A stretch of 64,000 nt of DNA from Streptomyces sp. Lineage in GTDB: Bacteria > Actinomycetota > Actinomycetes > Streptomycetales > Streptomycetaceae. The notes beneath the pieces are model-generated. The model was not told the origin of the DNA. It was given only the letters and a program-made list of their open reading frames with translations, and did no database searches. A program made the translations under genes and the position numbers. This document shows, in pieces, positions 18,181 through 27,131 of the stretch (within the stretch, counting starts at the first letter, position 1; every line of letters starts with the position of its first letter). The stretch covers positions 38,640-102,639 of the forward strand of contig NZ_JAEKKT010000154.1 in NCBI RefSeq assembly GCF_019510245.1, given 5' to 3'.

Positions 18181-20356
18181 TCTGGGGTTCGCTCTCGCTC
18201 AGGCCGAAGCGGGCGTGGAAGCGGCGTAGGGGGGTCGGTGACCACCAGGTGGCCTTGCCCGTCAGGCGCATGATGGCCGGGACCAGGAGGCTGCGGACGA
18301 CCATCGCGTCCATCAGGACGGCCAGGGCGATGCCGAGGCCCAGCATCTTGGTGTTGGTGACCCGGGAGGTGCCGATCGCCACCATCACCACCGCCAGGAT
18401 GATCGCCGCCGCCGTGATCAGGCCTCCGGTGCGCTGCAGGCCGAGGCGGACCGCCCGCTCGTGGTCGCCGGTCCTGTCGTACTCCTCCTTGATGCGGGAG
18501 AGCAGGAACACCCCGTAGTCCATCGAGAGGCCGAAGGCCACGCAGAACATCAGCACCGGGAGTGTGGTCTCGATCGAGCCGGGGCTGGTGAAGCCCAGCA
18601 GGTTCGAGAGGTGGCCGTCCTGGAAGACCCAGACCACCGCGCCGAACATCGCCGTGAGGCTGAGCGCGTTGAGCAGGACCGCCTGCAGGGGGATGAGGAC
18701 GCTGCCGGTGAGGAGGAAGACCAGCAGCAGGGTGACGATCGCTATGATCGCCGCCGCCCAGGGCAGGCGCTGTGCGATGGCGTGCTTGGAGTCGACCAGG
18801 ACCGCCGCCGTGCCGGTCACCTTCGTGTCGAAGGGGGTGTGCAGCGCGCGCACCTCACCCACCAGGCGCTGGGCGCCGTCGTCCACCGACTCGCCCTTCG
18901 GCTGCACCGTGAAGTAGGCCGCGTCCCCCTTGACCAGGGGACCGGTCACCCCGGCCACCTCCGGCAGGGACGCCACCCGCTTCCTGTACGCCGTGTACTG
19001 CGCCCGGGTGGCCCCGCCCTCGGCCAGGACTTCGAGGTCGCCGCCGGGGTTGCCCGGGAAGCCGTCCCGGATGTGCTGCTGGACGACGTGGGACTCGGCG
19101 CCGGCAGGGAGCTGGCGGTCGTCGGCGGTGCCGAACTTCACGCCGAGGAACGGCAGTCCGAGGACGATCAGGAAGGCCGTGGTGGCGACGGCGAAGAGCG
19201 GGGCGCGGCGCATCACCAGGGTCGCGGCGCGGGCCCAGGCCGTGCCCTCGGCGCCCGAGGGCCGGGCTTTCCGGCCCCTGCGGAACAGCCGCCGCAGGTC
19301 CAGCGCGTTGACCCGGTCGCCCAGCAGGATCAGCGCCGCCGGGAGCAGGATCAGGGCGGCCGCCGCGGCCAGCAGGACCACCGCTATGCCGGCATAGGCG
19401 AACGAGCGGAGGAAGTACTGGGGGAAGACGAGCATCGCCGCCAGGGAGACGGCCACCGTCAGGGCCGAGAACAGCACGGTGCGGCCCGCGGTGCGCAGTG
19501 TCGTGCCGACCGCCGTCAGCGGGTCGGCACCCGTGGCCAGTTCCTCGCGGAAACGGCGGACGATGAAGAGGGCGTAGTCGATGGCCAGGCCGAGGCCGAG
19601 GGCCGTGGTCAGGTTCATCGCGAAGACCGAGACGTCCGTGAAGGACGTGATGCCGCGCAGGACCGCGTTCGTGCCGAGGATGGCGACGATGCCGATGCCC
19701 AGCGGGAGCAGGGCCGCGATCGCGCTGCCGAAGACCATCACCAGCAGGACCAGGGTGACGGGCAGGGCGATCAGCTCGGCGCGGGCCAGGTCCTCCTTGA
19801 TGATCGTCTGCATGTCGCTGCGGACCGCCACCATGCCGCCGACCTTCACCGTCACCGGTCCGTGCGCGCCCCGGTAGTGCGGGGCGATGCGGTCCAGGGT
19901 GTCGGCCGCCGCCTTCTCGTCACCGGTGATGCGGGCCGCGATCAGGGCCTCGTGGCCGTCCTCTGCGCGCAGGGACGGTGACCCGGTCTGCCAGTACGAG
20001 CCGACACCCATGACGCCCTTCTCGCCGGACAGCCGGGTGGCGAGGGCCTTCGCCTCGGCCGCCACCGCCGGGCTGTCCACCGAGCCGCCCCGCGCGTCCA
20101 CCAGGAGGAGCAGGTTGGGCTGGGAGTCCGGGAACTCGCGCTCCAGCGCCTTCGTCGCGTACGTCGACTCGGCGGCCGGGTCCTCCCAGCCGCCGCTGCC
20201 CAGCCGGTCGGCGACCCCGCTGCCGGCCAGCACGGCGAGCGCGGTGATCACCAGGGCGAGCAGCAGGGAGAGCCGGGGGCGGGCGGTCACGAACCTGGTC
20301 CAGCCTCCCGGGCGGGCCCCGCTCCCGGGCTCCGAGGGCTTGCTGACTTCGGTCAT
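18113..20356 (-). CDS. MMPL family (RND-like) membrane exporter
   Basis: The 747-residue transporter has the MMPL plan: one helix near residues 28-48, a large extracytoplasmic domain, five helices (about 190-320), then a second half with the same layout. ALGLGLAIDYALFIVRRFREE and CVAFGLSMDYGVFLLSRIKEEYDR are the paired helix-4 motifs with the Asp of the proton path. Such proteins export lipids or small hydrophobic molecules. It is transcribed divergently from a TetR regulator, with a large operator between them. The C-terminal tail (PSDAPEPIAPRPDAAPIGRT) is encoded by the 46-bp minisatellite, so its sequence and length likely vary between strains. Confidence 0.93.
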   Translation of the reverse strand: MTEVSKPSEPGSGARPGGWTRFVTARPRLSLLLALVITALAVLAGSGVADRLGSGGWEDPAAESTYATKALEREFPDSQPNLLLLVDARGGSVDSPAVAAEAKALATRLSGEKGVMGVGSYWQTGSPSLRAEDGHEALIAARITGDEKAAADTLDRIAPHYRGAHGPVTVKVGGMVAVRSDMQTIIKEDLARAELIALPVTLVLLVMVFGSAIAALLPLGIGIVAILGTNAVLRGITSFTDVSVFAMNLTTALGLGLAIDYALFIVRRFREELATGADPLTAVGTTLRTAGRTVLFSALTVAVSLAAMLVFPQYFLRSFAYAGIAVVLLAAAAALILLPAALILLGDRVNALDLRRLFRRGRKARPSGAEGTAWARAATLVMRRAPLFAVATTAFLIVLGLPFLGVKFGTADDRQLPAGAESHVVQQHIRDGFPGNPGGDLEVLAEGGATRAQYTAYRKRVASLPEVAGVTGPLVKGDAAYFTVQPKGESVDDGAQRLVGEVRALHTPFDTKVTGTAAVLVDSKHAIAQRLPWAAAIIAIVTLLLVFLLTGSVLIPLQAVLLNALSLTAMFGAVVWVFQDGHLSNLLGFTSPGSIETTLPVLMFCVAFGLSMDYGVFLLSRIKEEYDRTGDHERAVRLGLQRTGGLITAAAIILAVVMVAIGTSRVTNTKMLGLGIALAVLMDAMVVRSLLVPAIMRLTGKATWWSPTPLRRFHARFGLSESEPQKPPSDAPEPIAPRPDAAPIGRT

Positions 20357-20450
20357 CCTGCGGTGTCCCCTTCACCGTGACCACTGCCTGCCGGTACGCA
20401 TCCGCTTCGTGCACAGGGCAGCATGGGTCGGCCATTGCCTTTTAGACTGG

Positions 20451-20505
20451 CAAACACGAGTCGTCGCTCGCGTTCCATCAGAATGCGAGCGACCGCTCGT
20501 GTTTG
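20451..20505. promoter_or_regulatory. TetR operator region between MMPL and TetR genes
   Basis: Outer arms CAAACACGAG (20451-20460) and CTCGTGTTTG (20496-20505) enclose CGCTCGC (20465-20471) and GCGAGCG (20485-20491). Each half is itself a near-palindrome, best seen in CGAGCG-AC-CGCTCG (20486-20499). It lies in the divergent promoter region, so the adjacent TetR protein is the obvious ligand. Confidence 0.8.
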
Positions 20506-20536
20506 TCAATCGCGTTCGAAGAGCTGGGGATAACGC

Positions 20537-21217
20537 GTGCCCGACAAGCCCGACATGCCAGAGCAGCCCGGCGACACGGCCCCGGGCAAGGAGCAGCCGC
20601 GCCGGCGGCAGGCCCGCGGCGAGCGGCGCATCCAGCAGCTGCTCGAAGCCGCCGCCTCGGTCTTCTGCACCACGGGCTACACGGCCGCCAGCACCAACGC
20701 CATCGCCCGCGAGGCCGGTGTCTCCCCCGGCACGCTCTACCAGTTCTTCCCGAACAAGGAGGCGATCGCGGTCGAGCTCGGCGGCCGGCTCATGCACGAC
20801 CTGCGGAACACCTACGGCGAGGCGCTCGCGCCGATCGACCCCGGCACCTCGCTGACGGACGCGGTCAACGCCACCGTGGACCGCCTCACCGCCTTCAACA
20901 CCGAGCACCCCGTGTTCTTCGCGCTGATGCACGGCCCCGACGTGCCCGGCGGGATCACCGAGGCCCACGACGCGCTGCACAGCAACCTGCTCGGCCGCAT
21001 CGAGGGCCTGCTCGCCTCGCTCCTGCCGCCCGGCACCGACCAGGCCCACATCACACGTACGGCACATGTCAGCCTCGGCATCTACAAGTCGGGGCTGGAG
21101 CTGGTGCTCAGCCACGAGGGCGCCGAGCGCGAGGCGTACATCCAGGAGATCAAGAACGTCCTCACCCGCTACCTGGAACCCCTGGTCGGCGACCGGCTCG
21201 GCCGCACCGCCGACTGA
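20537..21217 (+). CDS. TetR/AcrR family transcriptional regulator
   Basis: The 226-residue protein has an N-terminal basic tail, then a TetR helix-turn-helix (about residues 28-76: RRIQQLLEAAASVFCTTGYTAASTNAIAREAGVSPGTLYQFFPNKEAI) and a helical ligand domain. The recognition helix SPGTLYQFFPNKE is canonical. The GTG at 20537 is the start. It is divergent from the MMPL exporter with strong palindromes between. It therefore probably represses itself and the exporter and is released by the exported compound (inference from the common TetR-exporter layout). Confidence 0.93.
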   Translation: MPDKPDMPEQPGDTAPGKEQPRRRQARGERRIQQLLEAAASVFCTTGYTAASTNAIAREAGVSPGTLYQFFPNKEAIAVELGGRLMHDLRNTYGEALAPIDPGTSLTDAVNATVDRLTAFNTEHPVFFALMHGPDVPGGITEAHDALHSNLLGRIEGLLASLLPPGTDQAHITRTAHVSLGIYKSGLELVLSHEGAEREAYIQEIKNVLTRYLEPLVGDRLGRTAD

Positions 21218-21412
21218 TCCGCCGACCGCGACCCGCCGGCCGACCCGTCGCCCCCACGGCACATCCCCGTCCCCGCACACCCCCGGACCGCCACCCCCTC
21301 GAACTTCCCGAACTGCAACAAACGGCACACCTGCCTAAAGTGCGGATAAATCGCGCCGATCCCGAGCCGACGAGCGCCACCCGCACCCGCAGGAGCACAA
21401 GGGGGACCCGCC

Positions 21413-22363
21413 GTGACCCACTCGCCGCCGCCCGGCCGCCCGCAGGCCCGGATCCCCGGTCCGCAGCAGCCGCCACCGCCGTACCCCCGTATCGGCGCCG
21501 GCCTGTGGAAGCGCTGCCTCGGCGGCGGGTTCGCCCTGTGGGCGCTGACCGCGGCGGTCACGTACGCGACGAAGAACACCACCCTGCTGCCGACCCTGAT
21601 CCTGCTCGGCAGCTTCCTGGTCCCGGTCGTGTTCGTGCTGTGGGCGTACGAGCGGCACGGCCGCGACCTCGGGGTGAGCGCGATCCTCGGCTGCTTCCTG
21701 ACCGGCGGCACGCTCGGGGTGCTGGGCGCCTCGGTGATGGAGTCCTACCTCGTCCGCCCCTCCTGGGGGATGTTCGTCTGCGTCGGCCTGATCGAGGAGG
21801 CGGTGAAGCTCGGCGCGCTGGTGTTCGTGCTGCGCCGGCTGCCCGGGATCCGGGGCATGCGGGCCGGGCTGGTGCTCGGCGCCGCCGTCGGCTTCGGCTT
21901 CGCGGCCCTGGAGAGCGCCGGGTACGCGTTCAACGCGGCCGTCTCCACCGAGGGCATCGACCTGCGCGCGCTGATCGAGACGGAGATCCTGCGCGGAGTG
22001 CTGGCCCCCTTCGGGCACGGCCTGTGGACGGCGGTCACCGGCGGCGTGCTGCTCTCCTTCCGCCGCCCGAACGGCCGCTTCCGGGTCACCGCCCCGGTCG
22101 TCTCCGCCTGCCTCGGGGTCGCGCTGCTGCACGCCCTGTGGGACTCCACGCACGGGATCGCGGTCTGGCTGGTGGCCCACCTGGCGGACACCGGCCCGGA
22201 CCGGCAGCTGTTCGCCGAGGGGTACATCCCGCGCCCCAGTGCGGCACAGGAGCACCTCTTCGCGGTGTTCTCGGTCGGTCTGCTGGTACTCGTCTCATTG
22301 CTCGGGGTCGCCTGGGTCCTCTCCCTGGCGCGCCGGGGCGCCTCTTGGAGAAATACCCCCTAG
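21413..22363 (+). CDS. PrsW family intramembrane metalloprotease
   Basis: The 316-residue multi-spanning protein has a Pro-rich N-terminus and about eight helices. PrsW hallmarks are present: the EEAVKLGALVFVLRRL glutamate pair, the GFGFAALESAGYAF helix and LLHALWDSTHG with the His of the metal site. PrsW in Bacillus cuts an anti-sigma factor; the target in Streptomyces is unknown. The GTG at 21413 has AAGGGGGA upstream. The stop codon lies inside the CsoR-type operator of the next gene, so the two genes are separately regulated but physically overlapped at control level. Confidence 0.9.
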   Translation: MTHSPPPGRPQARIPGPQQPPPPYPRIGAGLWKRCLGGGFALWALTAAVTYATKNTTLLPTLILLGSFLVPVVFVLWAYERHGRDLGVSAILGCFLTGGTLGVLGASVMESYLVRPSWGMFVCVGLIEEAVKLGALVFVLRRLPGIRGMRAGLVLGAAVGFGFAALESAGYAFNAAVSTEGIDLRALIETEILRGVLAPFGHGLWTAVTGGVLLSFRRPNGRFRVTAPVVSACLGVALLHALWDSTHGIAVWLVAHLADTGPDRQLFAEGYIPRPSAAQEHLFAVFSVGLLVLVSLLGVAWVLSLARRGASWRNTP

Positions 22364-22372
22364 GGGTATAGT
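22345..22372 (+). promoter_or_regulatory. copZ promoter with CsoR-type operator
   Basis: A palindrome ATACCCC-CTA-GGGGTAT (22353-22369) lies between a -35-like TTGGAG (22345-22350) and a -10-like TATAGT (22367-22372), 16 bp apart. G-tract palindromes of this form are the known CsoR operators of actinobacterial copper genes. Copper binding would release CsoR and switch on copZ-copA. The csoR gene is not in the window. The operator overlaps the prsW stop codon. Confidence 0.85.
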
Positions 22373-22436
22373 GTGACGACAGTGGGGTTCTCTCGCGGGC
22401 CCCATCGGCCCCACACGCCTCGACGAGGAGAACGCC

Positions 22437-22676
22437 ATGACCACCCAGACCGACACCCCGGGCTCCGTGACCGCCGTCTACAAGGTGACCGGCATGAGCT
22501 GCGGACACTGCGAGGGGTCCGTCTCCGCCGAGATCTCCGGACTGCCCGGCGTCACCTCGGTGACGGCCGTCGCGGCCAGCGGCGAGGTCACGGTCGTCTC
22601 CGCGGCCCCGCTCGACGAGGAGGCGGTCCGCGCCGCCGTCGACGAGGCGGGCTTCGAACTCGCCGGCCGCGTCTGA
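22437..22676 (+). CDS. copZ: copper chaperone CopZ (heavy-metal-associated domain)
   Basis: The 79-residue cytoplasmic protein consists of one HMA domain with the metal motif GMSCGHC (two Cys) followed by the family SVSAEISGLPGVTSV segment. It binds Cu(I) and passes it to the CopA ATPase or to CsoR. An ATG with GAGGAGAACGCC upstream gives the start. It follows a CsoR-type promoter and precedes copA by 128 bp, so it is probably co-transcribed with it. Confidence 0.93.
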   Translation: MTTQTDTPGSVTAVYKVTGMSCGHCEGSVSAEISGLPGVTSVTAVAASGEVTVVSAAPLDEEAVRAAVDEAGFELAGRV

Positions 22677-22804
22677 GAGCCCGCACGGCAAACACCCCCA
22701 GCAGTACGAGCAGCACGTACGACGGAAACGTATCTCTCCGCCGGGCCGTGCCGACCAGCTGATACTGGCTCCGCGCGGTCCGGTCCGTTGTCTGGAGTCC
22801 GGAC

Positions 22805-25108
22805 ATGACGACCAGCACCACCACCAGCACCGCACAGACACCGATAGCCCCGCCGCGCCCGGCCGGCGAGTCCGAGGTCGAGCTGCTCATCGGCGGCATG
22901 ACCTGCGCCTCCTGCGCCGCCCGGGTCGAGAAGAAGCTCAACCGCATGGACGGCGTCACCGCCACCGTGAACTACGCGACCGAGAAGGCGAAGGTCACAT
23001 ACCCCCAGGGGGTTCAGGTCGCGGACCTGATCGCCACGGTCGTGAAGACGGGGTACACCGCCGAGGAACCCGCACCTCCGGAGCCGGAACAGGAACAGGA
23101 GGCCGAGCGGGATCCCGAGCTCGCCGCCCTGCGCCACCGTCTCCTGGTCTCCGCCCTGCTCGCCGCCCCGGTGGTGCTGCTCGCGATGGTCCCGGCGCTG
23201 CAGTTCGACAACTGGCAGTGGCTGTCGCTGACGCTCGCCGCTCCGGTGGTCGTCTGGGGTGGCTGGCAGTTTCACCGCGCCGCCTGGACCAACGCCCGGC
23301 ACGGTGCCGCCACCATGGACACCCTGGTCTCGGTCGGCACGCTGGCCGCGTTCGGCTGGTCGCTGTGGGCGCTGTTCTTCGGCGACGCGGGCATGCCGGG
23401 CATGCACGACGAGTTCCGCTTCACCGTGTCCCGGATGGACAGCGCGTCCACGATCTACCTGGAGGTCGCCTCCGGGGTCGTCGCGCTGATCCTGCTCGGC
23501 CGCTACCTGGAGGCACGCTCCAAGCGGCGCGCGGGCGCGGCCCTGCGGGCGCTGATGGAGCTGGGCGCCCGGGACGTGGCGGTGCTGCGGGACGGACGTG
23601 AGGTGCGGGTCCCGGTGGCGTCACTGGCGGTCGGTGACCGGTTCGTCGTACGGCCCGGGGAGAAGGTCGCCACCGACGGGACCGTGGTCGAGGGGGCGTC
23701 CGCGGTGGACGCGTCGATGCTGACCGGCGAGTCCGTGCCGGTGGACGTGACCGTCGGCGACGCCGTCACGGGCGCGACCGTCAACGCGGGCGGGCGGCTG
23801 GTCGTCGAGGCGACCCGGGTCGGCGCCGACACGCAGCTCGCGCGGATGGCAAGGCTGGTGGAGGACGCGCAGAACGGCAAGGCCGAGGTGCAGCGGCTCG
23901 CCGACCGGATCTCCGCCGTCTTCGTCCCGGTCGTCATCCTGATCGCGCTCGGCACCTTCGGGGTCTGGCTGGGCGTCACCGGGGACACGGCCGCCGCGTT
24001 CACGGCCGCCGTCGCCGTCCTGATCATCGCCTGCCCGTGCGCCCTGGGCCTGGCCACGCCGACCGCGCTGATGGTCGGCACCGGGCGGGGTGCGCAGCTC
24101 GGCATCCTCATCAAGGGCCCGGAGGTCCTGGAGTCCACGCGCCGGGTCGACACCGTCGTCCTCGACAAGACCGGGACGGTGACCACCGGGCGGATGAGCC
24201 TCCAGGACGTGTACGTCGCCGAGGACGGCGGGGAGGACGCGGACGAGGTGCTGCGGCTGGCGGGCGCCCTCGAACACGCCTCCGAGCACCCGGTCGCCAG
24301 GGCGATCGCCGCGGCGGCGGCCGAGCGAAGCGAGATGGGGGTCCCCCCGGCCGAAGGCTGGGGGAGGGTGGGGGCGCTGCCCGCGGTCGAGCACTTCGAG
24401 AACGTCCCCGGGCGAGGCGTACGCGGGCGCGTGGACGGCCGCGAGGTGGCCGTGGGGCGCCTCTTCGACGCCGTACCGCAGGAGTTGGCCCTGGCCCGCT
24501 CCCGGGCCGAGCAGGAGGGCCGTACGGCCGTCCTGGTCGGCTGGGACGGACGGGCACGAGGTGTCCTCGCCGTCGCCGACGCGGTCAAGGAGACCAGCGC
24601 CGAGGCGGTCCGGAAGTTGCGCGCGCTCGGGCTGACGCCGGTGCTGCTGACCGGGGACAACCGGGCGGTGGCCGAATCGGTCGCCCGGGCGGTCGGCATC
24701 GGCGAGGTCGTCGCCGAGGTGCTGCCCGAGGACAAGGTGGACGTCGTACGACGACTGCAGCGCGAGGGGCGGACGGTCGCCATGGTGGGCGACGGCGTCA
24801 ACGACGCGGCGGCGCTGGCCACCGCCGATCTGGGGCTGGCGATGGGCACCGGGACGGACGCGGCCATCGAGGCCGGCGACCTGACCCTGGTGCGCGGGGA
24901 CCTGCGGGTGGCGGCGGACGCGATCCGGCTGTCCCGGCGGACCCTCGCCACCATCAAGGGCAACCTCGTGTGGGCCTTCGGCTACAACGTGGCCGCGCTC
25001 CCCCTTGCTGCCGCCGGGCTCCTGAACCCTATGATCGCGGCGGCCGCGATGGCCTTCTCGTCGGTCTTCGTGGTGACCAACAGCCTGCGGCTGCGCACCT
25101 TCCGCTGA
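22805..25108 (+). CDS. copA: copper-translocating P-type ATPase
   Basis: The 767-residue P1B ATPase pumps Cu(I) out of the cell. Order of domains: HMA domain with GGMTCASC (Cys 34 and 37), eight membrane helices, an actuator with TGES, and the ion-path motif CPCALGLATP near residue 408. Then come the phosphorylation motif DKTGTVTTG near 454, the nucleotide-domain EHASEHPVARA and GDGVNDAAAL near 661. Between the HP motif and PGRGVRG, residues of about 506-525 (SEMGVPPAEGWGRVGA) are encoded by a dispersed repeat element and look like an in-frame insertion in the nucleotide-binding domain. It follows copZ under a CsoR-type promoter. Confidence 0.95.
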   Translation: MTTSTTTSTAQTPIAPPRPAGESEVELLIGGMTCASCAARVEKKLNRMDGVTATVNYATEKAKVTYPQGVQVADLIATVVKTGYTAEEPAPPEPEQEQEAERDPELAALRHRLLVSALLAAPVVLLAMVPALQFDNWQWLSLTLAAPVVVWGGWQFHRAAWTNARHGAATMDTLVSVGTLAAFGWSLWALFFGDAGMPGMHDEFRFTVSRMDSASTIYLEVASGVVALILLGRYLEARSKRRAGAALRALMELGARDVAVLRDGREVRVPVASLAVGDRFVVRPGEKVATDGTVVEGASAVDASMLTGESVPVDVTVGDAVTGATVNAGGRLVVEATRVGADTQLARMARLVEDAQNGKAEVQRLADRISAVFVPVVILIALGTFGVWLGVTGDTAAAFTAAVAVLIIACPCALGLATPTALMVGTGRGAQLGILIKGPEVLESTRRVDTVVLDKTGTVTTGRMSLQDVYVAEDGGEDADEVLRLAGALEHASEHPVARAIAAAAAERSEMGVPPAEGWGRVGALPAVEHFENVPGRGVRGRVDGREVAVGRLFDAVPQELALARSRAEQEGRTAVLVGWDGRARGVLAVADAVKETSAEAVRKLRALGLTPVLLTGDNRAVAESVARAVGIGEVVAEVLPEDKVDVVRRLQREGRTVAMVGDGVNDAAALATADLGLAMGTGTDAAIEAGDLTLVRGDLRVAADAIRLSRRTLATIKGNLVWAFGYNVAALPLAAAGLLNPMIAAAAMAFSSVFVVTNSLRLRTFR
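22999..23014. promoter_or_regulatory. CsoR-like palindrome inside copA
   Basis: ATACCCCC-AGGGGGTT is a near match to the operator at 22353-22369 but lies in codons for the copA linker region. It may be a second CsoR site or chance in GC-rich code. Confidence 0.25.
24323..24367. repeat. dispersed repeat element inside the copA reading frame
   Basis: GATGGGGGTCCCCCCGG and the following CCGAAGGCTGGGGGAGG match, in reverse orientation, the palindromic part of the copies at 2758 and 58232. It is read in frame as part of the nucleotide-binding domain of CopA. Confidence 0.8.
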
Positions 25109-25582
25109 AGTTACCGGCGGTTCGGCACCGTGGATGTCGGAGTCCCCCTAGAGTCCAACGCGCACCTCACATAAGCTCTTCACAAGGCTCGCGCATCATC
25201 CTTACGCTTGAGCTCCGATCACCGTATCGGGGCTCTTGCGCATCTATCGGACAGATGCAAGAGACGCAGATCACAGTGATGTGAACGTAACCATCGAAGG
25301 GGTTCGACGGTCTAAGTTGGCGGTGTCAGAGATGCGTCTTGGGGGGCGCTGACCTGGCATCTGGGGATGTCTTGGGGGACTTCCTCAGAGATGCGTTGCC
25401 GGGGCACGTACGACGGGAAGCTTTGAGCGGCCCTCCCGTGCCGTACGGGTCCCGGCAGATCGCACCGCATCACTGGATGGAGTACGGCGAGTTCTGCTCG
25501 TTGTGCTCGAAGCAGCGATTCAGGCGCTGCCGCACCGAGCGCCCGGCCGGATCCCGTGGGGGGAATCCGCACCGGGACACGG
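25109..25582. other. hairpin-rich intergenic region between copA and citrate synthase
   Basis: No convincing gene fills this 474-bp stretch. It holds adjacent inverted repeats: AGCTCCGAT/ATCGGGGCT (25211-25234), CTCTTGCGCATCT/AGATGCAAGAG (25233-25263) and ACCATCGAA/TTCGACGGT (25290-25311). It is AT-richer than its flanks up to about 25320. This could be a small RNA, a leader, or copA terminator structures. I recall a Streptomyces sRNA described next to the citrate synthase gene but cannot confirm that this is it. A 100-codon frame at 25339-25641 has no recognisable domain. Confidence 0.45.
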
Positions 25583-25635
25583 GAAGGCGCCCTGGTCGCC
25601 GGCCCGTGGGGGGACCGGCGCTCCAGGGCGCCTTC
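25583..25635 (-). terminator. hairpin downstream of citrate synthase
   Basis: A 13-bp perfect stem GAAGGCGCCCTGG/CCAGGGCGCCTTC (25583-25595, 25623-25635) with an inner GCCGG/CCGGC stem lies 28 bp after the citrate synthase stop. There is no clear T-run. Confidence 0.75.
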
Positions 25636-25663
25636 TGCTAGGCCCGTATGGCCGCTAGCGCGT

Positions 25664-26953
25664 TCAGCGCTCCTCGACCGGCACGAAGTCGCGCTCGACG
25701 ACGCCCGTGTAGATCTGGCGCGGACGGCCGATGCGGGAGCCCGGCTCCTTGATCATTTCCTGCCACTGGGCGATCCAGCCGGGCAGCCGGCCGAGGGCGA
25801 ACAGGACCGTGAACATCTCGGTCGGGAAGCCCATGGCGCGGTAGATCAGGCCGGTGTAGAAGTCGACGTTCGGGTAGAGGTTGCGCGAGACGAAGTAGTC
25901 GTCGGAGAGCGCGTGCTCCTCCAGCTTCAGCGCGATGTCCAGCAGCTCGTCGGACTTGCCGAGGGCCGAGAGGACGTCGTGCGCCGCCGACTTGATGATC
26001 TTGGCGCGCGGGTCGAAGGACTTGTAGACCCGGTGGCCGAAGCCCATCAGGCGGACGCCGTCCTCCTTGTTCTTCACCTTGGTGATGAAGGAGTCGACGT
26101 CGCCGCCGTTGGCCTGGATGCCCTCCAGCATCTCCAGGACGGACTGGTTGGCACCGCCGTGCAGGGGGCCCCAGAGCGCGGAGATGCCGGCGGAGATCGA
26201 CGCGAACATGTTCGCCTGCGACGAGCCGACCAGGCGGACCGTCGAGGTCGAGCAGTTCTGCTCGTGGTCCGCGTGCAGGATCAGCAGCTTGTCCAGGGCC
26301 GAGACGACGACCGGGTCGAGCTCGTAGTCCTGCGCCGGCACCGAGAACGTCATCCGCAGGAAGTTCTCCACGTAGGAGAGGTCGTTGCGCGGGTAGACGA
26401 ACGGGTGGCCGACCGACTTCTTGTACGCGTACGCGGCGATGGTCGGAAGCTTGGCGAGCAGGCGGATGGTGGAGAGGTCGCGCTGCTTCGCGTCGAACGG
26501 GTTGTGGCTGTCCTGGTAGAACGTGGACAGCGCGGAGACCACCGACGACAGCATGGCCATCGGGTGGGCGTCACGCGGGAAGCCCCGGTAGAAGTTCTTG
26601 ACGTCCTCGTGCAGGAGCGTGTGCCGCGTGATCTCGTTCTTGAACGTGGTGAGCTCGTCCACGGTCGGCAGCTCACCGTTGATCAGCAGGTAGGCCACCT
26701 CCAGGAAGGTGGAGCGCTCCGCCAGCTGCTCGATCGGGTATCCGCGGTAGCGGAGGATGCCCGCCTCGCCGTCGAGGTAGGTGATGGCGGATTTATAGGC
26801 AGCGGTGTTGCCGTAGCCGCTGTCCAGGGTCACGAGACCGGTCTGGGCGCGGAGCTTCCCGATGTCGAAGCCCTTGTCGCCGACGGTGCTGTCGACCACC
26901 GGGTAGGTGTACTCGCCGTCGCCGTACCGCAGTACTACAGAGTTGTCGCTCAC
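25664..26953 (-). CDS. gltA: citrate synthase
   Basis: The enzyme of about 429 residues condenses oxaloacetate with acetyl-CoA to citrate at the entry of the TCA cycle. It has the type II (hexameric) length, with HADHEQNCSTSTVRLVGSS (first catalytic His), GPLHGGANQ (second His) and GFGHRVYKSFDPRA followed by the FYTGLIYRAMGFP segment. The GTG at 26953 (SDNSVVLRYGDGEYTYP) has GAGGGAAGAC directly before it and is preferred to the GTG at 26965, which overlaps that ribosome site. It is monocistronic; a hairpin follows the stop. Confidence 0.95.
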   Translation of the reverse strand: MSDNSVVLRYGDGEYTYPVVDSTVGDKGFDIGKLRAQTGLVTLDSGYGNTAAYKSAITYLDGEAGILRYRGYPIEQLAERSTFLEVAYLLINGELPTVDELTTFKNEITRHTLLHEDVKNFYRGFPRDAHPMAMLSSVVSALSTFYQDSHNPFDAKQRDLSTIRLLAKLPTIAAYAYKKSVGHPFVYPRNDLSYVENFLRMTFSVPAQDYELDPVVVSALDKLLILHADHEQNCSTSTVRLVGSSQANMFASISAGISALWGPLHGGANQSVLEMLEGIQANGGDVDSFITKVKNKEDGVRLMGFGHRVYKSFDPRAKIIKSAAHDVLSALGKSDELLDIALKLEEHALSDDYFVSRNLYPNVDFYTGLIYRAMGFPTEMFTVLFALGRLPGWIAQWQEMIKEPGSRIGRPRQIYTGVVERDFVPVEER

Positions 26954-27131
26954 GTCTTCCCTCACCGACGTAGTGCCTCATCTTCGAGGTGCCCTGACTG
27001 TCTCTACCATCCCCCATTTGGCTCAGGAGAGTGCACTCGGGGTCGACCGTTGGGCCTATCGGCGGCACTCAGTGCCGCCAACCTGCTCATCCTGCCCCCT
27101 TGTCCCGCCATCTGGAAGAGCTCTGTGACCT

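Noticed and set aside
25339..25641. 100-codon frame MGGADLASGDVLGDFL... in the copA-gltA gap
   Set aside because: No ribosome site, no known domain, and its end crosses the citrate synthase terminator hairpin.
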